64,000 nt of DNA from contig JAJEFA010000002.1 of NCBI GenBank assembly GCA_022820725.1, forward strand, positions 62,001-126,000. The letters are read 5' to 3'. The notes under the pieces were generated by a model. The model worked only from the letters and a program-made list of their open reading frames with translations. It had not been told where the DNA came from and did not search any database. Position numbers and translations under genes: made by a program. Positions 9,205 to 17,619 of this stretch are shown one piece after another; positions within the stretch are counted from its first letter, which is position 1, and the number at the start of each line of letters is the position of its first letter. The stretch is from Candidatus Binatia bacterium (GTDB lineage: Bacteria > Desulfobacterota > Binatia > Bin18).

Positions 9205-10959
9205 TTACTTTCCGGCCACGAGCTTCTCTTGGACGCTAACTGCGTACGGCCGGTACCCCTGCGAGTCGTCCTCGACCCGGACGCCGTACTCTTCCCAGGC
9301 GGCCTGGACGGACACGAAGCCGTTGCGCACATCTTCGAGTACCTTGTCGCGGTCGCGTTCACGCGGGTCACCCACGCCGCCGCCGCCAGGGTTCTGGTTG
9401 GCGAAGCGTTCGCCCGGCTCGATTTCGGCAATCCGGTTGGTCTTGATCTCCTCGACGCTGCCGTCTTTCTTGTAATATAGCGCCCGTCCTACCTTGGGCT
9501 CGCACAGCTTCGAGACCGCGCCGAGCGCGCCCTGAGCCGGGTAGCGCCGTCCTTCGCCGAACATGACAACCGTCATGGGATCGCGGAGCGGTTCGACCTC
9601 CCAGTGCGTGCCCGAACCACCGCGCAGCTTCCCAGCCCCACCCGAGTCCGTCATCAGACCGTAACGGTGGATAATAATCGGATATTGGTACTCAAGAATT
9701 TCAACATCGCCACTCGTCAGAGCACCAAAACAGCACTGCGGCCCCACCGCCGGCCAGCCGTCCGTCTTATGCGAGGCGCCGCCACCGCTGATGATGGTGG
9801 CCAGGATCATGGAAACGTACTCTTCACCCGAGCGGTAATCCTGCCCGGCAATGTTCAGGCCGTTTGAATGTCCCCAGGAAGCCACCGCCTTTTCGGGCAG
9901 AGCTTGTTCGAGCGCCATGCGGACGGCGTCCGTAATCGATTCTGACGGGGTGGTTGTGCAGTTCGCGTGCGGCGCCGGTTCTTTGGCATTGGTGAGGGTG
10001 CCTTCCGGGCCGACATCAACCGTAATGGGCCGATACAGCCCCTCGTTATACGGTGGGGGCAGTTGGGCGAACATCATCACCCCGAGATACACCCCGGACA
10101 GCGAGTTGGCCGCATAGGAGTTGATGAAATACGGAATCTGGGGCGGGCTCGACAGCGAGACGGCCAGGGTGTCTCCGGTGATCTCGACGGTCGCGGCAAT
10201 CTCGATATCGCCATAGCCGTGTCCGGCGTCTTCAAGAACGGATTTACCGTGGTAGGTCCCGTCAGGGATGGCGCTGATAAATGCCCGCATCTGGTGTTCG
10301 GCCAGATCGAGCAGTTCCGCCATACAGGCCATGACTACATCTCTGCCGTATTTCTCAAGCAGACCGATCAGGTTGCGCTCGCCAATCGTGACCGCGGCAA
10401 GCTGGGCACGCATATCGCCGGCTTGGAGTCGGCGGGAGCGGACATTAGTCAGAATAAAATTCACCACATCTCTCCGCTCTACCCCGCGGTCCCGTATTTT
10501 CAGCGGCGGGATGCGCAGGCCCTCGGCATAAATCTCTTTGGCTTCGGGGTTATAGCCGGCGGGTACGGGGCCGCCAATGTCGGTGACGTGGCCTTTGCTG
10601 ACCGTCCAGAACGCGAGCTCGTCCTGGTAGAAGACCGGCTTATACATGCAGCAGTCAACAATATGAGAGCCGCTCCAGGCGGGATCGTTGTGATAGAACA
10701 CATCCCCCGGATGAATATCGTCGCCGAAATAGTCGGCAACGGTCCGCAGGGCTGGCATCAGCGAACCTAAGTGAATGGGGATGTCCTGGCCTTGCAGAAT
10801 CATCTCCCCGCTACCGAGAAACAGGGCATTGGAGTAATCGCGCGCAATATTGAACACGGACGAGCGCGACGTTTTCTCGATGGTCAGCGTCATCTCACGC
10901 TGGGTTGACTCGAGCATGCCCTGGACAACCGCCAGGGTAATCGGATCGGTCTTTGCCAT
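9205..10959 (-). CDS. hyuB: Hydantoinase/oxoprolinase family protein, HyuB subunit
   Basis: Catalytic partner of HyuA. 584 residues from the ATG at 10959, which carries AGAGG about six bases upstream; the frame is open 84 bp further but without a ribosome site. Family landmarks: the start KTDPITLAVVQGMLES, the metal-site region HPGDVFYHNDPAWSGSHIVD, HVTDIGG, the middle SGVYLGVMMFAQLPPPYNEG, and the Gly-rich GGSGTHWEVEP and NPGGGGVGDP near the C terminus. It is the first gene of the hyuB-hyuA unit. The 150 bp to the divergent SDR at 11110 must hold both promoters; I see only a weak candidate for hyuB (TTGCTG, 17 bp, TATGTT). Confidence 0.88.
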   Translation of the reverse strand: MAKTDPITLAVVQGMLESTQREMTLTIEKTSRSSVFNIARDYSNALFLGSGEMILQGQDIPIHLGSLMPALRTVADYFGDDIHPGDVFYHNDPAWSGSHIVDCCMYKPVFYQDELAFWTVSKGHVTDIGGPVPAGYNPEAKEIYAEGLRIPPLKIRDRGVERRDVVNFILTNVRSRRLQAGDMRAQLAAVTIGERNLIGLLEKYGRDVVMACMAELLDLAEHQMRAFISAIPDGTYHGKSVLEDAGHGYGDIEIAATVEITGDTLAVSLSSPPQIPYFINSYAANSLSGVYLGVMMFAQLPPPYNEGLYRPITVDVGPEGTLTNAKEPAPHANCTTTPSESITDAVRMALEQALPEKAVASWGHSNGLNIAGQDYRSGEEYVSMILATIISGGGASHKTDGWPAVGPQCCFGALTSGDVEILEYQYPIIIHRYGLMTDSGGAGKLRGGSGTHWEVEPLRDPMTVVMFGEGRRYPAQGALGAVSKLCEPKVGRALYYKKDGSVEEIKTNRIAEIEPGERFANQNPGGGGVGDPRERDRDKVLEDVRNGFVSVQAAWEEYGVRVEDDSQGYRPYAVSVQEKLVAGK

Positions 10960-11109
10960 ACTATCCTCTCTTCGCTTTGTTACGAGCGAGATAAGCCTCT
11001 TGCATATCGTGGGCAACATAGCCAGCCTATTTCCCCTCAGCAAGCCGTATTTGGCACGCTGGGCGAGTTTCTGCTATCTCCTCAGGAGGAAAACAACAAG
11101 GAGGACGAC

Positions 11110-11871
11110 ATGGGCCGTTTAGATGGAAAAGTCGTGATCATTACCGGAGCCGCGCGCGGTCAAGGTGCGGTGGCCGCCCAGACCTTTGCGCAAGAAGGCG
11201 CGTCCCTGGTGATCAGCGACATCCTGCCAGAGGTCGAACACACCGCCACACATATTCCTTCAGCCGGAGCCCGGGTCGAATGGGTCCAGGCGGACACCGC
11301 GGCCCCGGACGGGATTAAGGCGGTTGTCGAAAAAGCTATGGCAAGCTTTGGTCGCATCGATGTTCTGTATAACAACGCCGGGGTTATTTTGGGCAAACCG
11401 TTTCAAGAGACCACCCTGGAAGAATGGGAACGTATTATTCGGATCGATCTGACCGGACCGTTCCTGATGAGCCAGGCAGTGGTCGCGCATATGGAGAAAC
11501 AACACAGCGGCTCGATTATTAATATTTCATCGGCAGGCGGTATTCTTGGCTATCCGCAGATGTCGGCCTATGGGGCGGCCAAAGGCGGGCTGGTGAATCT
11601 GACCCGTTGTATGGCGGTCGACCTGGCTCCGTATAATATTCGGGTCAATGCCATCTGTCCGGGCGCAATCGATACCCCCATGCCGCGCGAGTACATCAAG
11701 AATATGGACAACAAAGAGGCCGTGTGGCAACAGATTGCCGACACGCATCTGCTCAAACGCTTTGGGAACTCGCACGAAGTAGTCTCCCTGGCCCTCTATC
11801 TGGCCTCGGATGAGGCGAGCTTTATGACGGGCGCGGTCATTCCGGTTGATGGCGGCCACAGTGCGCACTAG
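11110..11871 (+). CDS. Short-chain dehydrogenase/reductase (SDR)
   Basis: Classical SDR, 253 residues, a cytoplasmic NAD(P)-dependent oxidoreductase acting on an alcohol or carbonyl group. Cofactor motif TGAARGQGA near residue 12, NNAG, active-site Ser in INISSAGG, and YGAAKGG with the catalytic Tyr and Lys. Asp after the second strand (SDIL) suggests a preference for NAD over NADP. The ATG is preceded by AAGGAGG. Divergent from hyuBA and followed by a dispersed repeat, so probably a single-gene unit. Substrate unknown. Confidence 0.9.
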   Translation: MGRLDGKVVIITGAARGQGAVAAQTFAQEGASLVISDILPEVEHTATHIPSAGARVEWVQADTAAPDGIKAVVEKAMASFGRIDVLYNNAGVILGKPFQETTLEEWERIIRIDLTGPFLMSQAVVAHMEKQHSGSIINISSAGGILGYPQMSAYGAAKGGLVNLTRCMAVDLAPYNIRVNAICPGAIDTPMPREYIKNMDNKEAVWQQIADTHLLKRFGNSHEVVSLALYLASDEASFMTGAVIPVDGGHSAH

Positions 11872-11942
11872 GCCCTTCGACTTCGCTTCGCTACGCTCAG
11901 GACAAACGAGTTTGTAGGGGCAGCCCCCTGTGGCTGCCCTTC
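11872..11942. repeat. Dispersed repeat copy downstream of the SDR gene
   Basis: Two repeat units. The first reads CCCTTCGACTTCGCTTCGCT followed by ACGCTCAGGACAAACG, a type of interspersed sequence seen in many environmental genomes. The second (11914-11942) is an imperfect palindrome, GTAGGGGCAGCC, six bases, GGCTGCCCTTC, related to the perfect GTAGGGGC palindrome at 22039-22066. No coding potential. Confidence 0.55.
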
Positions 11943-12020
11943 TGGGTGTGGGCCGAGGGAGTTGATTCTGTCGCATCGGGCACGATACTGTCTGCGTCTA
12001 CTGGAAATGAGCGCACTATT

Positions 12021-12962
12021 ATGATCGAAGCCTCAGGTCTGACGAAACTCTACGGAACGTTTCGCGCCATCTCGGATGTGAGTTTCTCTGTTGACCACGG
12101 AGAGATCGTGGGACTCCTCGGTCCGAACGGAGCGGGCAAGTCTACGACCATCCGCATTCTCGCCTGTATTCTGTCTCCGACCACGGGCACGGCCCGCGTT
12201 GCCGGCCATAGTGTGCTAAGCGAATCTCTGGCCGTCAGACGTCAACTCGGCTATATGCCGGAACACGTCTCACTCTACCCGGAGATGGAGGTGGCCACCT
12301 ATCTTGATTTTGCGGGCAAGCTCAAAGGGCTGGGCGGCACGGCCCGGCGGGTTCGTGTATCCCAGGTCATTGAAGAACTGGACCTCGGCTCTGTTACCCG
12401 CGTCTACATCGGGACGCTTTCAAAAGGCTACCGCCAACGTGTCGGTCTGGCCCAAGCCATGCTGCACGACCCCAGCGTACTTATTCTTGACGAGCCGACC
12501 ATCGGCCTTGACCCTGAGCAGGCAGCCGAGTTTCGACAGCTCATCCGCGGCATGCGCGGGAATCGAACCGTCTTGCTGTCTACGCATATTTTGCCTGAAG
12601 TACGTATGACGTGCGATCGGGTGATGATTCTCGCCAGAGGCCAGTTACTAGCCCTGGATACCCCAGACAATCTGACGCACCGGCTGCGCGATGCAAGTGA
12701 GGTTGTGGCCCATATTGAGGGCCCGCAATCCGAAGTGGAAACCCTCCTGCACAGTCTGCCCGGTGTCCATGAGGTCCAGGTGACCTCCCAGGGGAATGGT
12801 GGTGCGACCTCCTATACGGTCCGCGCCGCCCAGCATGAAGACGTCCGGCCCAGCATTGTGGAAGCCGTGGCTGGACGTGGCTGGCGTTTATTTGAGCTCC
12901 GCTCCCGGGAGATGGACCTTGAGGAAATCTTTCACCGGGTGGTTGATCAGCCGCAGCCATAA
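12021..12962 (+). CDS. ABC transporter ATP-binding protein, GldA-like
   Basis: Nucleotide-binding subunit (313 residues) of an ABC-2 type exporter. Walker A LLGPNGAGKSTT, a signature loop in the variant form TLSKGYRQRVGLAQAML, Walker B VLILDEPTIGLDP, and the switch His in LLSTHIL. A C-terminal regulatory extension (about 220-313) is typical of GldA/CcmA/NatA-type proteins. The start is the ATG at 12021 (MIEASGLTKLYG); the frame is open further upstream but only into the repeat. It is 25 bp upstream of a fused permease/auxiliary protein, the gene order of the gldA-gldF-gldG sets of gliding bacteria and of many non-gliding bacteria. Cargo unknown. Confidence 0.9.
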   Translation: MIEASGLTKLYGTFRAISDVSFSVDHGEIVGLLGPNGAGKSTTIRILACILSPTTGTARVAGHSVLSESLAVRRQLGYMPEHVSLYPEMEVATYLDFAGKLKGLGGTARRVRVSQVIEELDLGSVTRVYIGTLSKGYRQRVGLAQAMLHDPSVLILDEPTIGLDPEQAAEFRQLIRGMRGNRTVLLSTHILPEVRMTCDRVMILARGQLLALDTPDNLTHRLRDASEVVAHIEGPQSEVETLLHSLPGVHEVQVTSQGNGGATSYTVRAAQHEDVRPSIVEAVAGRGWRLFELRSREMDLEEIFHRVVDQPQP

Positions 12963-12987
12963 ACAACGGTATCAATGAGACCGGCGT

Positions 12988-15198
12988 ATGGTTCTCCGCG
13001 CAATTTTTATTAAAGAACTTCGCTCTTACTTTGGCCTGTTTCTGGCGTATGCCATTGTGGCGGTTGCCCTGGCCTTGAGCGGTTTCTTTTTTTACACCGA
13101 CATCAGCTTTTTTATGATGTGGGGCGGCCAGAACTTGGCGCGGGGCTTGTGGGAATTCTTTTTCCACGATCTCCGCTATGTCCTCCTGTTGCTCGTCCCA
13201 GCCATCACCGCACGCTCGTTTGCGGAAGAAAAAAAGCTCGGAACCCTCGACCTGTTATGGACCTACCCGATTCCGGAGAGCAGCGTGCTGCTGGGGAAAT
13301 TCCTGGCCGCCGCCACTCTACTGCTGGTCGTTCTGGGATTAACCCTGGTGTATCCTTTCGTCCTCTCGCACTGGCATCCCGAGGTCCATTGGCCGGCGTT
13401 AATACCCGGCTATGTCGGTCTGCTGCTTATTGGCTTGGTGTTTATCAGCGTGGGCCTGCTCTTATCAGCGCTCACCGACAGCCAGGCGATTGCGGCCATG
13501 GCAACCCTCGGCGTGCTCGTTCTGTTCTGGTCATTGACGTGGAACGAGCAGGCCATGAGTGAAGCCTGGCTCCACGTCCTGCTACAAATTTCGCTTTTTG
13601 ATCGCTTTTACAATTTCGCCCGCGGTGCGATAGACAGCCAGGAAATCACCTTTTTTCTCTTCTTTTTCTCATTCTTTTTGTTACTGACCTGGCAGGCGCT
13701 CCGAGCGCGGCGGTGGCATGGCAAGGGGGAGTTCTCTTCGCTGGGGACGTTTCTCGCCACACCAAGTCGAAAGCAGTGGGTCACGGTGGCCGTTCTTGAT
13801 CTGCTTATTCTGGCCGGTCTGGTCGGCCTCCAAACGCTCTCCATTCGCAATAATCAGCGCTGGGACTTCACCCCCACGCAGACCTTATCCCTGTCAAAGC
13901 AGACAAAAAGCCTGCTGGCCGACCTGGACAAAGACGCGCTGCTGACCCTGTTTTTTGGTGGTTCTCCGGATGCATACCAACGCTATGAGGATGTGCTCAA
14001 GCGTTTTACCGCAGAGAACGCCTACTTCCAGTATCGCATTCTGCACCGGGACCGGAACATCGGGCTAGCCCGGCAGTACGGGGCAACCCATTACGGCACC
14101 GCAGTCCTCGAATACGATGGACAGCACAAACTCCTGCCGGGTGCGGGCGAGAAGACCATCACCGAGGCCTTGTTTCAGTTTCTCCGCCAGGAGCAAAAGA
14201 CCATTTATTTTGTTGGCGGCCACGGCGAAAAAGACCCTCGGAGCGGCCAACCGCAGTTGGGCTATAGTGCAGCCGCTTCAGCTTTACGCAACGAAAATTT
14301 TATTATCCGTCCCGTCTTCTTGGCTCGGACCGAGCGCATCCCCGAAGACGCGGCTCTCGTCGTGGTCAGTGGCCCGCAGACCGACTTCTTGCCGGACGAG
14401 CTTGAGCGCCTTGCCCGCTACCTCTCGGCAGGCGGGAGCCTCCTCTTCATGCTCGATCCCATGCCGGCACCCAACCTGACTGCTTTCCTCGCCCAGTACG
14501 GTATCGAGCTTGACCAAGATGTTGTCTATGATCCACAGAACAGACTCTTCGGTGGTGACGCGCTGAGCCCGCTGGTGTCATTGTATAATACTGGAGTCGA
14601 GATTGTCAGAGACTTCCAGGTCGGCACGATTTTTCCCCTGTCCCGTTCGGTTGAGCCGGCCGACCCATTGCCCGACGGCGTGCTCTCGGCCCAGCCGTTC
14701 TGTCGCACCGGACCGGGCGCATGGGCTCGCTTTCGCGCCGGAGCCGACTCACCCGAAGGCGCAGTAGACTTTGAGGGCACCAAGGCCCGGCCAGGGCCGA
14801 TTTCCCTGGCGGTGGCCGCAATGCTTCGCCGCGATCAGGCGGCCAGCCCGAATCCGTCGGACCAGCCGACCAACGGCACCGCACCACCCGCCTCTGCTGA
14901 CGCGGAGCCGGGTGGCCGCCTGGTTGTATATGGAGACAGCGATTTTGCCAGCAACTCCAGACTGTCCTTGCTAGGCAATAGAGACCTCTTCCTCAACACG
15001 GTGCAATGGCTGGTGCAAGAAGAGGGGTTTATTACCGAACGCCCCAGGGATGCCTCCATTCAGCAGAAAATTTCCACCTTGGTGCTCACCACGGAACAGA
15101 CGCGGCAGTTGTTCCTCATCACCATTATTGCCGAACCCGGTGTGATTCTTCTGCTTGGCATGCTGGTTGCCATCTCTCGACGCAGACACCGGCGTTAG
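12988..15198 (+). CDS. GldF-GldG-like fused ABC-2 permease and auxiliary domain
   Basis: 736 residues that join two proteins usually encoded separately. Residues 1-240 are an ABC-2 permease with about six membrane segments (the GldF part, including ITARSFAEEKKLGTLDLLWTYP, a family hallmark). After a seventh segment at about 260-285, a large periplasmic domain (about 290-700) matches the GldG/ABC-type auxiliary pattern (SLSKQTKSLLADL, FVGGHGEKDP, LPDELERLARYLSAGGSLLFMLDP). It ends with a last membrane helix and a basic tail RRRHRR. It shares an operon with the ATPase at 12021. Such systems are known in gliding motility and in uncharacterised export; no motility genes are nearby. Confidence 0.85.
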   Translation: MVLRAIFIKELRSYFGLFLAYAIVAVALALSGFFFYTDISFFMMWGGQNLARGLWEFFFHDLRYVLLLLVPAITARSFAEEKKLGTLDLLWTYPIPESSVLLGKFLAAATLLLVVLGLTLVYPFVLSHWHPEVHWPALIPGYVGLLLIGLVFISVGLLLSALTDSQAIAAMATLGVLVLFWSLTWNEQAMSEAWLHVLLQISLFDRFYNFARGAIDSQEITFFLFFFSFFLLLTWQALRARRWHGKGEFSSLGTFLATPSRKQWVTVAVLDLLILAGLVGLQTLSIRNNQRWDFTPTQTLSLSKQTKSLLADLDKDALLTLFFGGSPDAYQRYEDVLKRFTAENAYFQYRILHRDRNIGLARQYGATHYGTAVLEYDGQHKLLPGAGEKTITEALFQFLRQEQKTIYFVGGHGEKDPRSGQPQLGYSAAASALRNENFIIRPVFLARTERIPEDAALVVVSGPQTDFLPDELERLARYLSAGGSLLFMLDPMPAPNLTAFLAQYGIELDQDVVYDPQNRLFGGDALSPLVSLYNTGVEIVRDFQVGTIFPLSRSVEPADPLPDGVLSAQPFCRTGPGAWARFRAGADSPEGAVDFEGTKARPGPISLAVAAMLRRDQAASPNPSDQPTNGTAPPASADAEPGGRLVVYGDSDFASNSRLSLLGNRDLFLNTVQWLVQEEGFITERPRDASIQQKISTLVLTTEQTRQLFLITIIAEPGVILLLGMLVAISRRRHRR

Positions 15199-15205
15199 GC
15201 AGGAA

Positions 15206-15225
15206 AGGCTCAATCATACGAGCCT
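15206..15225. terminator. Weak hairpin between convergent genes
   Basis: Inverted repeat AGGCTC, eight bases, GAGCCT. On the minus strand it is followed by TTTCC, so it may help end transcription of the secreted protein gene. The stem is only six base pairs and no long T tract follows on either strand. Confidence 0.25.
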
Positions 15226-15246
15226 CACGTATCCGCTCTCCAGAGA

Positions 15247-15999
15247 TTATTCGTCAGCTGTGGCTGGCTTCACGTGCCATTCAGTGAGCCAGAGGCTGAC
15301 CTTGCCCTGGCGCGGGCCAGCCTCATCACCCAAGCCGCCCAGAATGGTAAAGGATTCATCCCGCTGGACCATGCCAACACCAGGGGCATACAGCGTCACG
15401 GCCTTGGCTTGGCCATTGCGGCTCCAAAAGGTGACTTCGATACAATCTTCAAATACGCCAGCCGGCACCGCAGCCAACGCATTCAGCCCGGTGATTTCGT
15501 AGCGTCCGGCCGACGTTTTCCAGGTTGCCCCTCGTGTGAGTGGCGATTTGAGGATGAACTGCGGCTGCCCGTCTTCGGACGCGGTGTCGCTCGTCTGCAT
15601 CACGACCCCGGTGGACGCTGCGGAGACAAACTCCGCAGGAGCGTCCTTGGCCAGGAGACTCTGCTGAATGCGCAGCACATAGCCCGCCCCCTTTCGGCTG
15701 GCCACCTCCCAGGTCTCGGTTACGGGGCTTGTTGGCGTGCCTTCGCTCGACTCGTATTGCCAGCGATTGGCGACCGACAGGGGGAAATAGTCGCCGGGCA
15801 GTTTGGTTGCCTGGCCGGTCGCCGGGCTTGCCCCCACAGTCAGCAGCAGGGTCCCTAAAGCAGAATAGACGCACCATCGAATTACCCTCCCCCTAGCCCT
15901 CGCCCAGGGAAAGGGGGCTATACCCGGGTCTGGCAGGAGTCGGACATTGCCGATACTCGGCCTTGTGTCAGTTTTCTTTGTGCCCCTATAATCACCCAT
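15247..15999 (-). CDS. Secreted protein of unknown function; start uncertain
   Basis: 250 codons from the only in-frame ATG. The likely signal peptide lies internally: a hydrophobic stretch CVYSALGTLLLTVGASPATG at about residues 43-62, followed by a mature domain containing a DYFPLSVANRWQYE segment. Residues of about 28-39 are encoded by a CCCTCCCCC-type dispersed repeat (15885-15918), and the first 27 have no secretion-signal character. Either the repeat inserted near the original start and moved it upstream, or translation begins at a non-standard codon near the hydrophobic stretch. The mature region has an all-beta feel and no motif I can name. It is convergent with the exporter operon and divergent from the enolase-superfamily gene. 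Confidence 0.6.
   Translation of the reverse strand: MGDYRGTKKTDTRPSIGNVRLLPDPGIAPFPWARARGRVIRWCVYSALGTLLLTVGASPATGQATKLPGDYFPLSVANRWQYESSEGTPTSPVTETWEVASRKGAGYVLRIQQSLLAKDAPAEFVSAASTGVVMQTSDTASEDGQPQFILKSPLTRGATWKTSAGRYEITGLNALAAVPAGVFEDCIEVTFWSRNGQAKAVTLYAPGVGMVQRDESFTILGGLGDEAGPRQGKVSLWLTEWHVKPATADE
15885..15918. repeat. Dispersed CCCTCCCCC...AGGGGG repeat
   Basis: Starts CCCTCCCCCTAGCCCTCGCC and ends in AGGGAAAGGGGGC, a partly self-complementary sequence of the same kind as the hairpin at 33202-33224. It overlaps the annotated N-terminal codons of the secreted protein gene. Confidence 0.5.
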
Positions 16000-16031
16000 C
16001 TTTTCGTGACAAGAGCCCTATGGAGCGCAGC

Positions 16032-17174
16032 ATGGAACGCATTGTAGACATCGTAGCCTACCCGACCTCTTTTCCTCTACCCCAGAATGCGACCGTTCAG
16101 CTTGGTATTGGTCGCGCTGTCAAACGCGACGCCGTTGTGGTCAAGGTCCACACCGAAAATGGACTGATTGGCTATGGTGAGTCTCACCACGCGCGGGCTC
16201 CCGGCACGGTCGCGCATGTCGTGAATACGACTTTACGCCAACTCGTGCTGGGCATGGATGCATTCGACACCACAGGAGTGTGGGAACGTGTCTACACCAT
16301 GCAACTCCAGAGTCACGGCTTGGGCGCTGGGGCTGCCATAGCCCTGAGCGGCATTGATATGGCGTTGTGGGACATTCGCGGGAAGGCCTCAGGCTGGCCC
16401 TTGTACAAACTCCTCGGCGGCTCGGCCCAGCCAATTCCTGCGTATGCAGGGGGTGTGTCCTTGGGCTATCAAGCGCCGGAACATCTGGTGGAAGAGGTGC
16501 GTGCCCTGACGGAGTTGGGCTATAGCGCCGTGAAACTCCGCGTTGGAGATACTCCACAGCGTGACCTCGAACGGGTCCAAGCTGTCCGTGCCGCGTTTGG
16601 CCCTGACCTCACCTTATTGGTTGATGCAAATACCGGCTATTGCCTTGAAGATGTCCGTCAGGTCATGTCGCGGTTCGACGAACTCGCGGTCGGGTGGTTG
16701 GAAGAACCCTTTGCGGCCCACGACTACCGGAGCTATGCCACCGCGGCGACTTTTGGCCATATACCGCTTGCCGCGGGGGAGAATCATTACACTCGGTTTG
16801 AGTTTGTGCGGCTTATCGAAGATGGCGCTATTCGTATTCTACAGCCGGACTTGTCAAAGACAGGTGGTGTGACTGAGGCTATGCGCATCGCTGCGTTAGC
16901 TTCAGCATGGAAGCTTCCGATCCACCCACATACATCGATGACCGGGATTAACATGGCTGCCACTATCCATTTTCTCGCTGCTATTAACAACGCTGGATAT
17001 TTCGAAGCGGATGTTTCTCAGAACAATTTATTTCGTGATGAACTCGTCTCTACACCGTACAGGCTTGATGCCAAGGGCTGTGTTCTCCCCCTTGAAAAGC
17101 CGGGAATAGGAGTAGAAGTGGACGAAGATTTCCTGAGTGTACACCCCGTGATTGAGGGACCTAGCTACGTCTAA
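16032..17174 (+). CDS. Mandelate racemase / muconate lactonizing enzyme family (enolase superfamily)
   Basis: 380-residue enolase-superfamily enzyme, an N-terminal capping domain plus a barrel that uses Mg to stabilise an enediolate. Metal ligands are visible as VDANTGY (Asp), LEEPF (Glu) and AAGENHY (Glu). A downstream His is in HPHTSMTG. At the strand that normally carries Lys-x-Lys the sequence is AVKLRVG, so the second base is Arg. The ATG at 16032 is chosen because GGAG lies six bases upstream; an in-frame ATG occurs at 16020. Racemase, dehydratase and cycloisomerase activities all occur in the family, and the Lys-x-Arg change makes transfer of a specific function unsafe. Confidence 0.85.
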   Translation: MERIVDIVAYPTSFPLPQNATVQLGIGRAVKRDAVVVKVHTENGLIGYGESHHARAPGTVAHVVNTTLRQLVLGMDAFDTTGVWERVYTMQLQSHGLGAGAAIALSGIDMALWDIRGKASGWPLYKLLGGSAQPIPAYAGGVSLGYQAPEHLVEEVRALTELGYSAVKLRVGDTPQRDLERVQAVRAAFGPDLTLLVDANTGYCLEDVRQVMSRFDELAVGWLEEPFAAHDYRSYATAATFGHIPLAAGENHYTRFEFVRLIEDGAIRILQPDLSKTGGVTEAMRIAALASAWKLPIHPHTSMTGINMAATIHFLAAINNAGYFEADVSQNNLFRDELVSTPYRLDAKGCVLPLEKPGIGVEVDEDFLSVHPVIEGPSYV

Positions 17175-17490
17175 TCTTCCAAGTTACGGACCGGAAAATG
17201 TCAGTCGTGATCTAGGCGTCCGCTATCTGCTAGAAGGCAGTGTCCGTAAAGCTGGCAAGCAGCTGCGCGTTACCGCGCAGCTTATTGACGCCACAACAGG
17301 CTATCATGTCTGGGCCGAACGATATGGCCGGGACCTCGGGGATATCTTTGCTCTTCAGGATGAAGTGACAGCACGGAGAGTTTCCGCGTTGGCCATACAA
17401 TTGCCAACTGGAGAACAGGCCCGGCTCGAACGTACGGTATTCGGCGCTCAGAGCCACCTTGCCGCAATGTATAGCACACCGGGAAAATAG
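17165..17490 (+). pseudogene. Fragment of an adenylate-cyclase / TolB-like / TPR protein
   Basis: About 90 codons match the middle of large class III cyclase-type or transcriptional-regulator TPR proteins: SRDLGVRYLLEGSVRKAGK, then LRVTAQLIDATTGYHVWAER and DLGDIFALQDEVTARRVSAL. The catalytic or DNA-binding N-terminal part and the C-terminal TPR repeats are missing, there is no ribosome binding site, and the fragment begins inside the end of the preceding gene. It is best read as a relic. A second relic of this protein class is at 56260-56352. Confidence 0.65.
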
Positions 17491-17615
17491 TAGATGACCA
17501 AGCTGAGATTCTTGCCGTTGCGCGCGAGCGTTCATTGTATCAGGACGAAGCGGTGTTGGAGACGTGCGTATATGAATCGCTTGCAGGAAGCCGAGTTGAA
17601 TTAGAGACAGAGTGA
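17475..17615 (+). pseudogene. Possible second gene relic, unidentified
   Basis: Starting right after an in-frame stop, 46 codons run HTGKIVDDQAEILAVARERS and on to a TGA, in a different frame from the cyclase relic before it. The composition looks protein-like (Glu, Ala, Val, Leu rich), but there is no start codon or ribosome site. Perhaps the tail of another broken gene; I cannot name it. The rest of the gap to 17619 holds nothing I recognise. Confidence 0.25.
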
Positions 17616-17619
17616 TCCT

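Noticed and set aside
7106..10959. Acetone carboxylase identity for HyuAB
   Set aside because: The third, small subunit gene is absent and the HyuB length fits hydantoinase B better.
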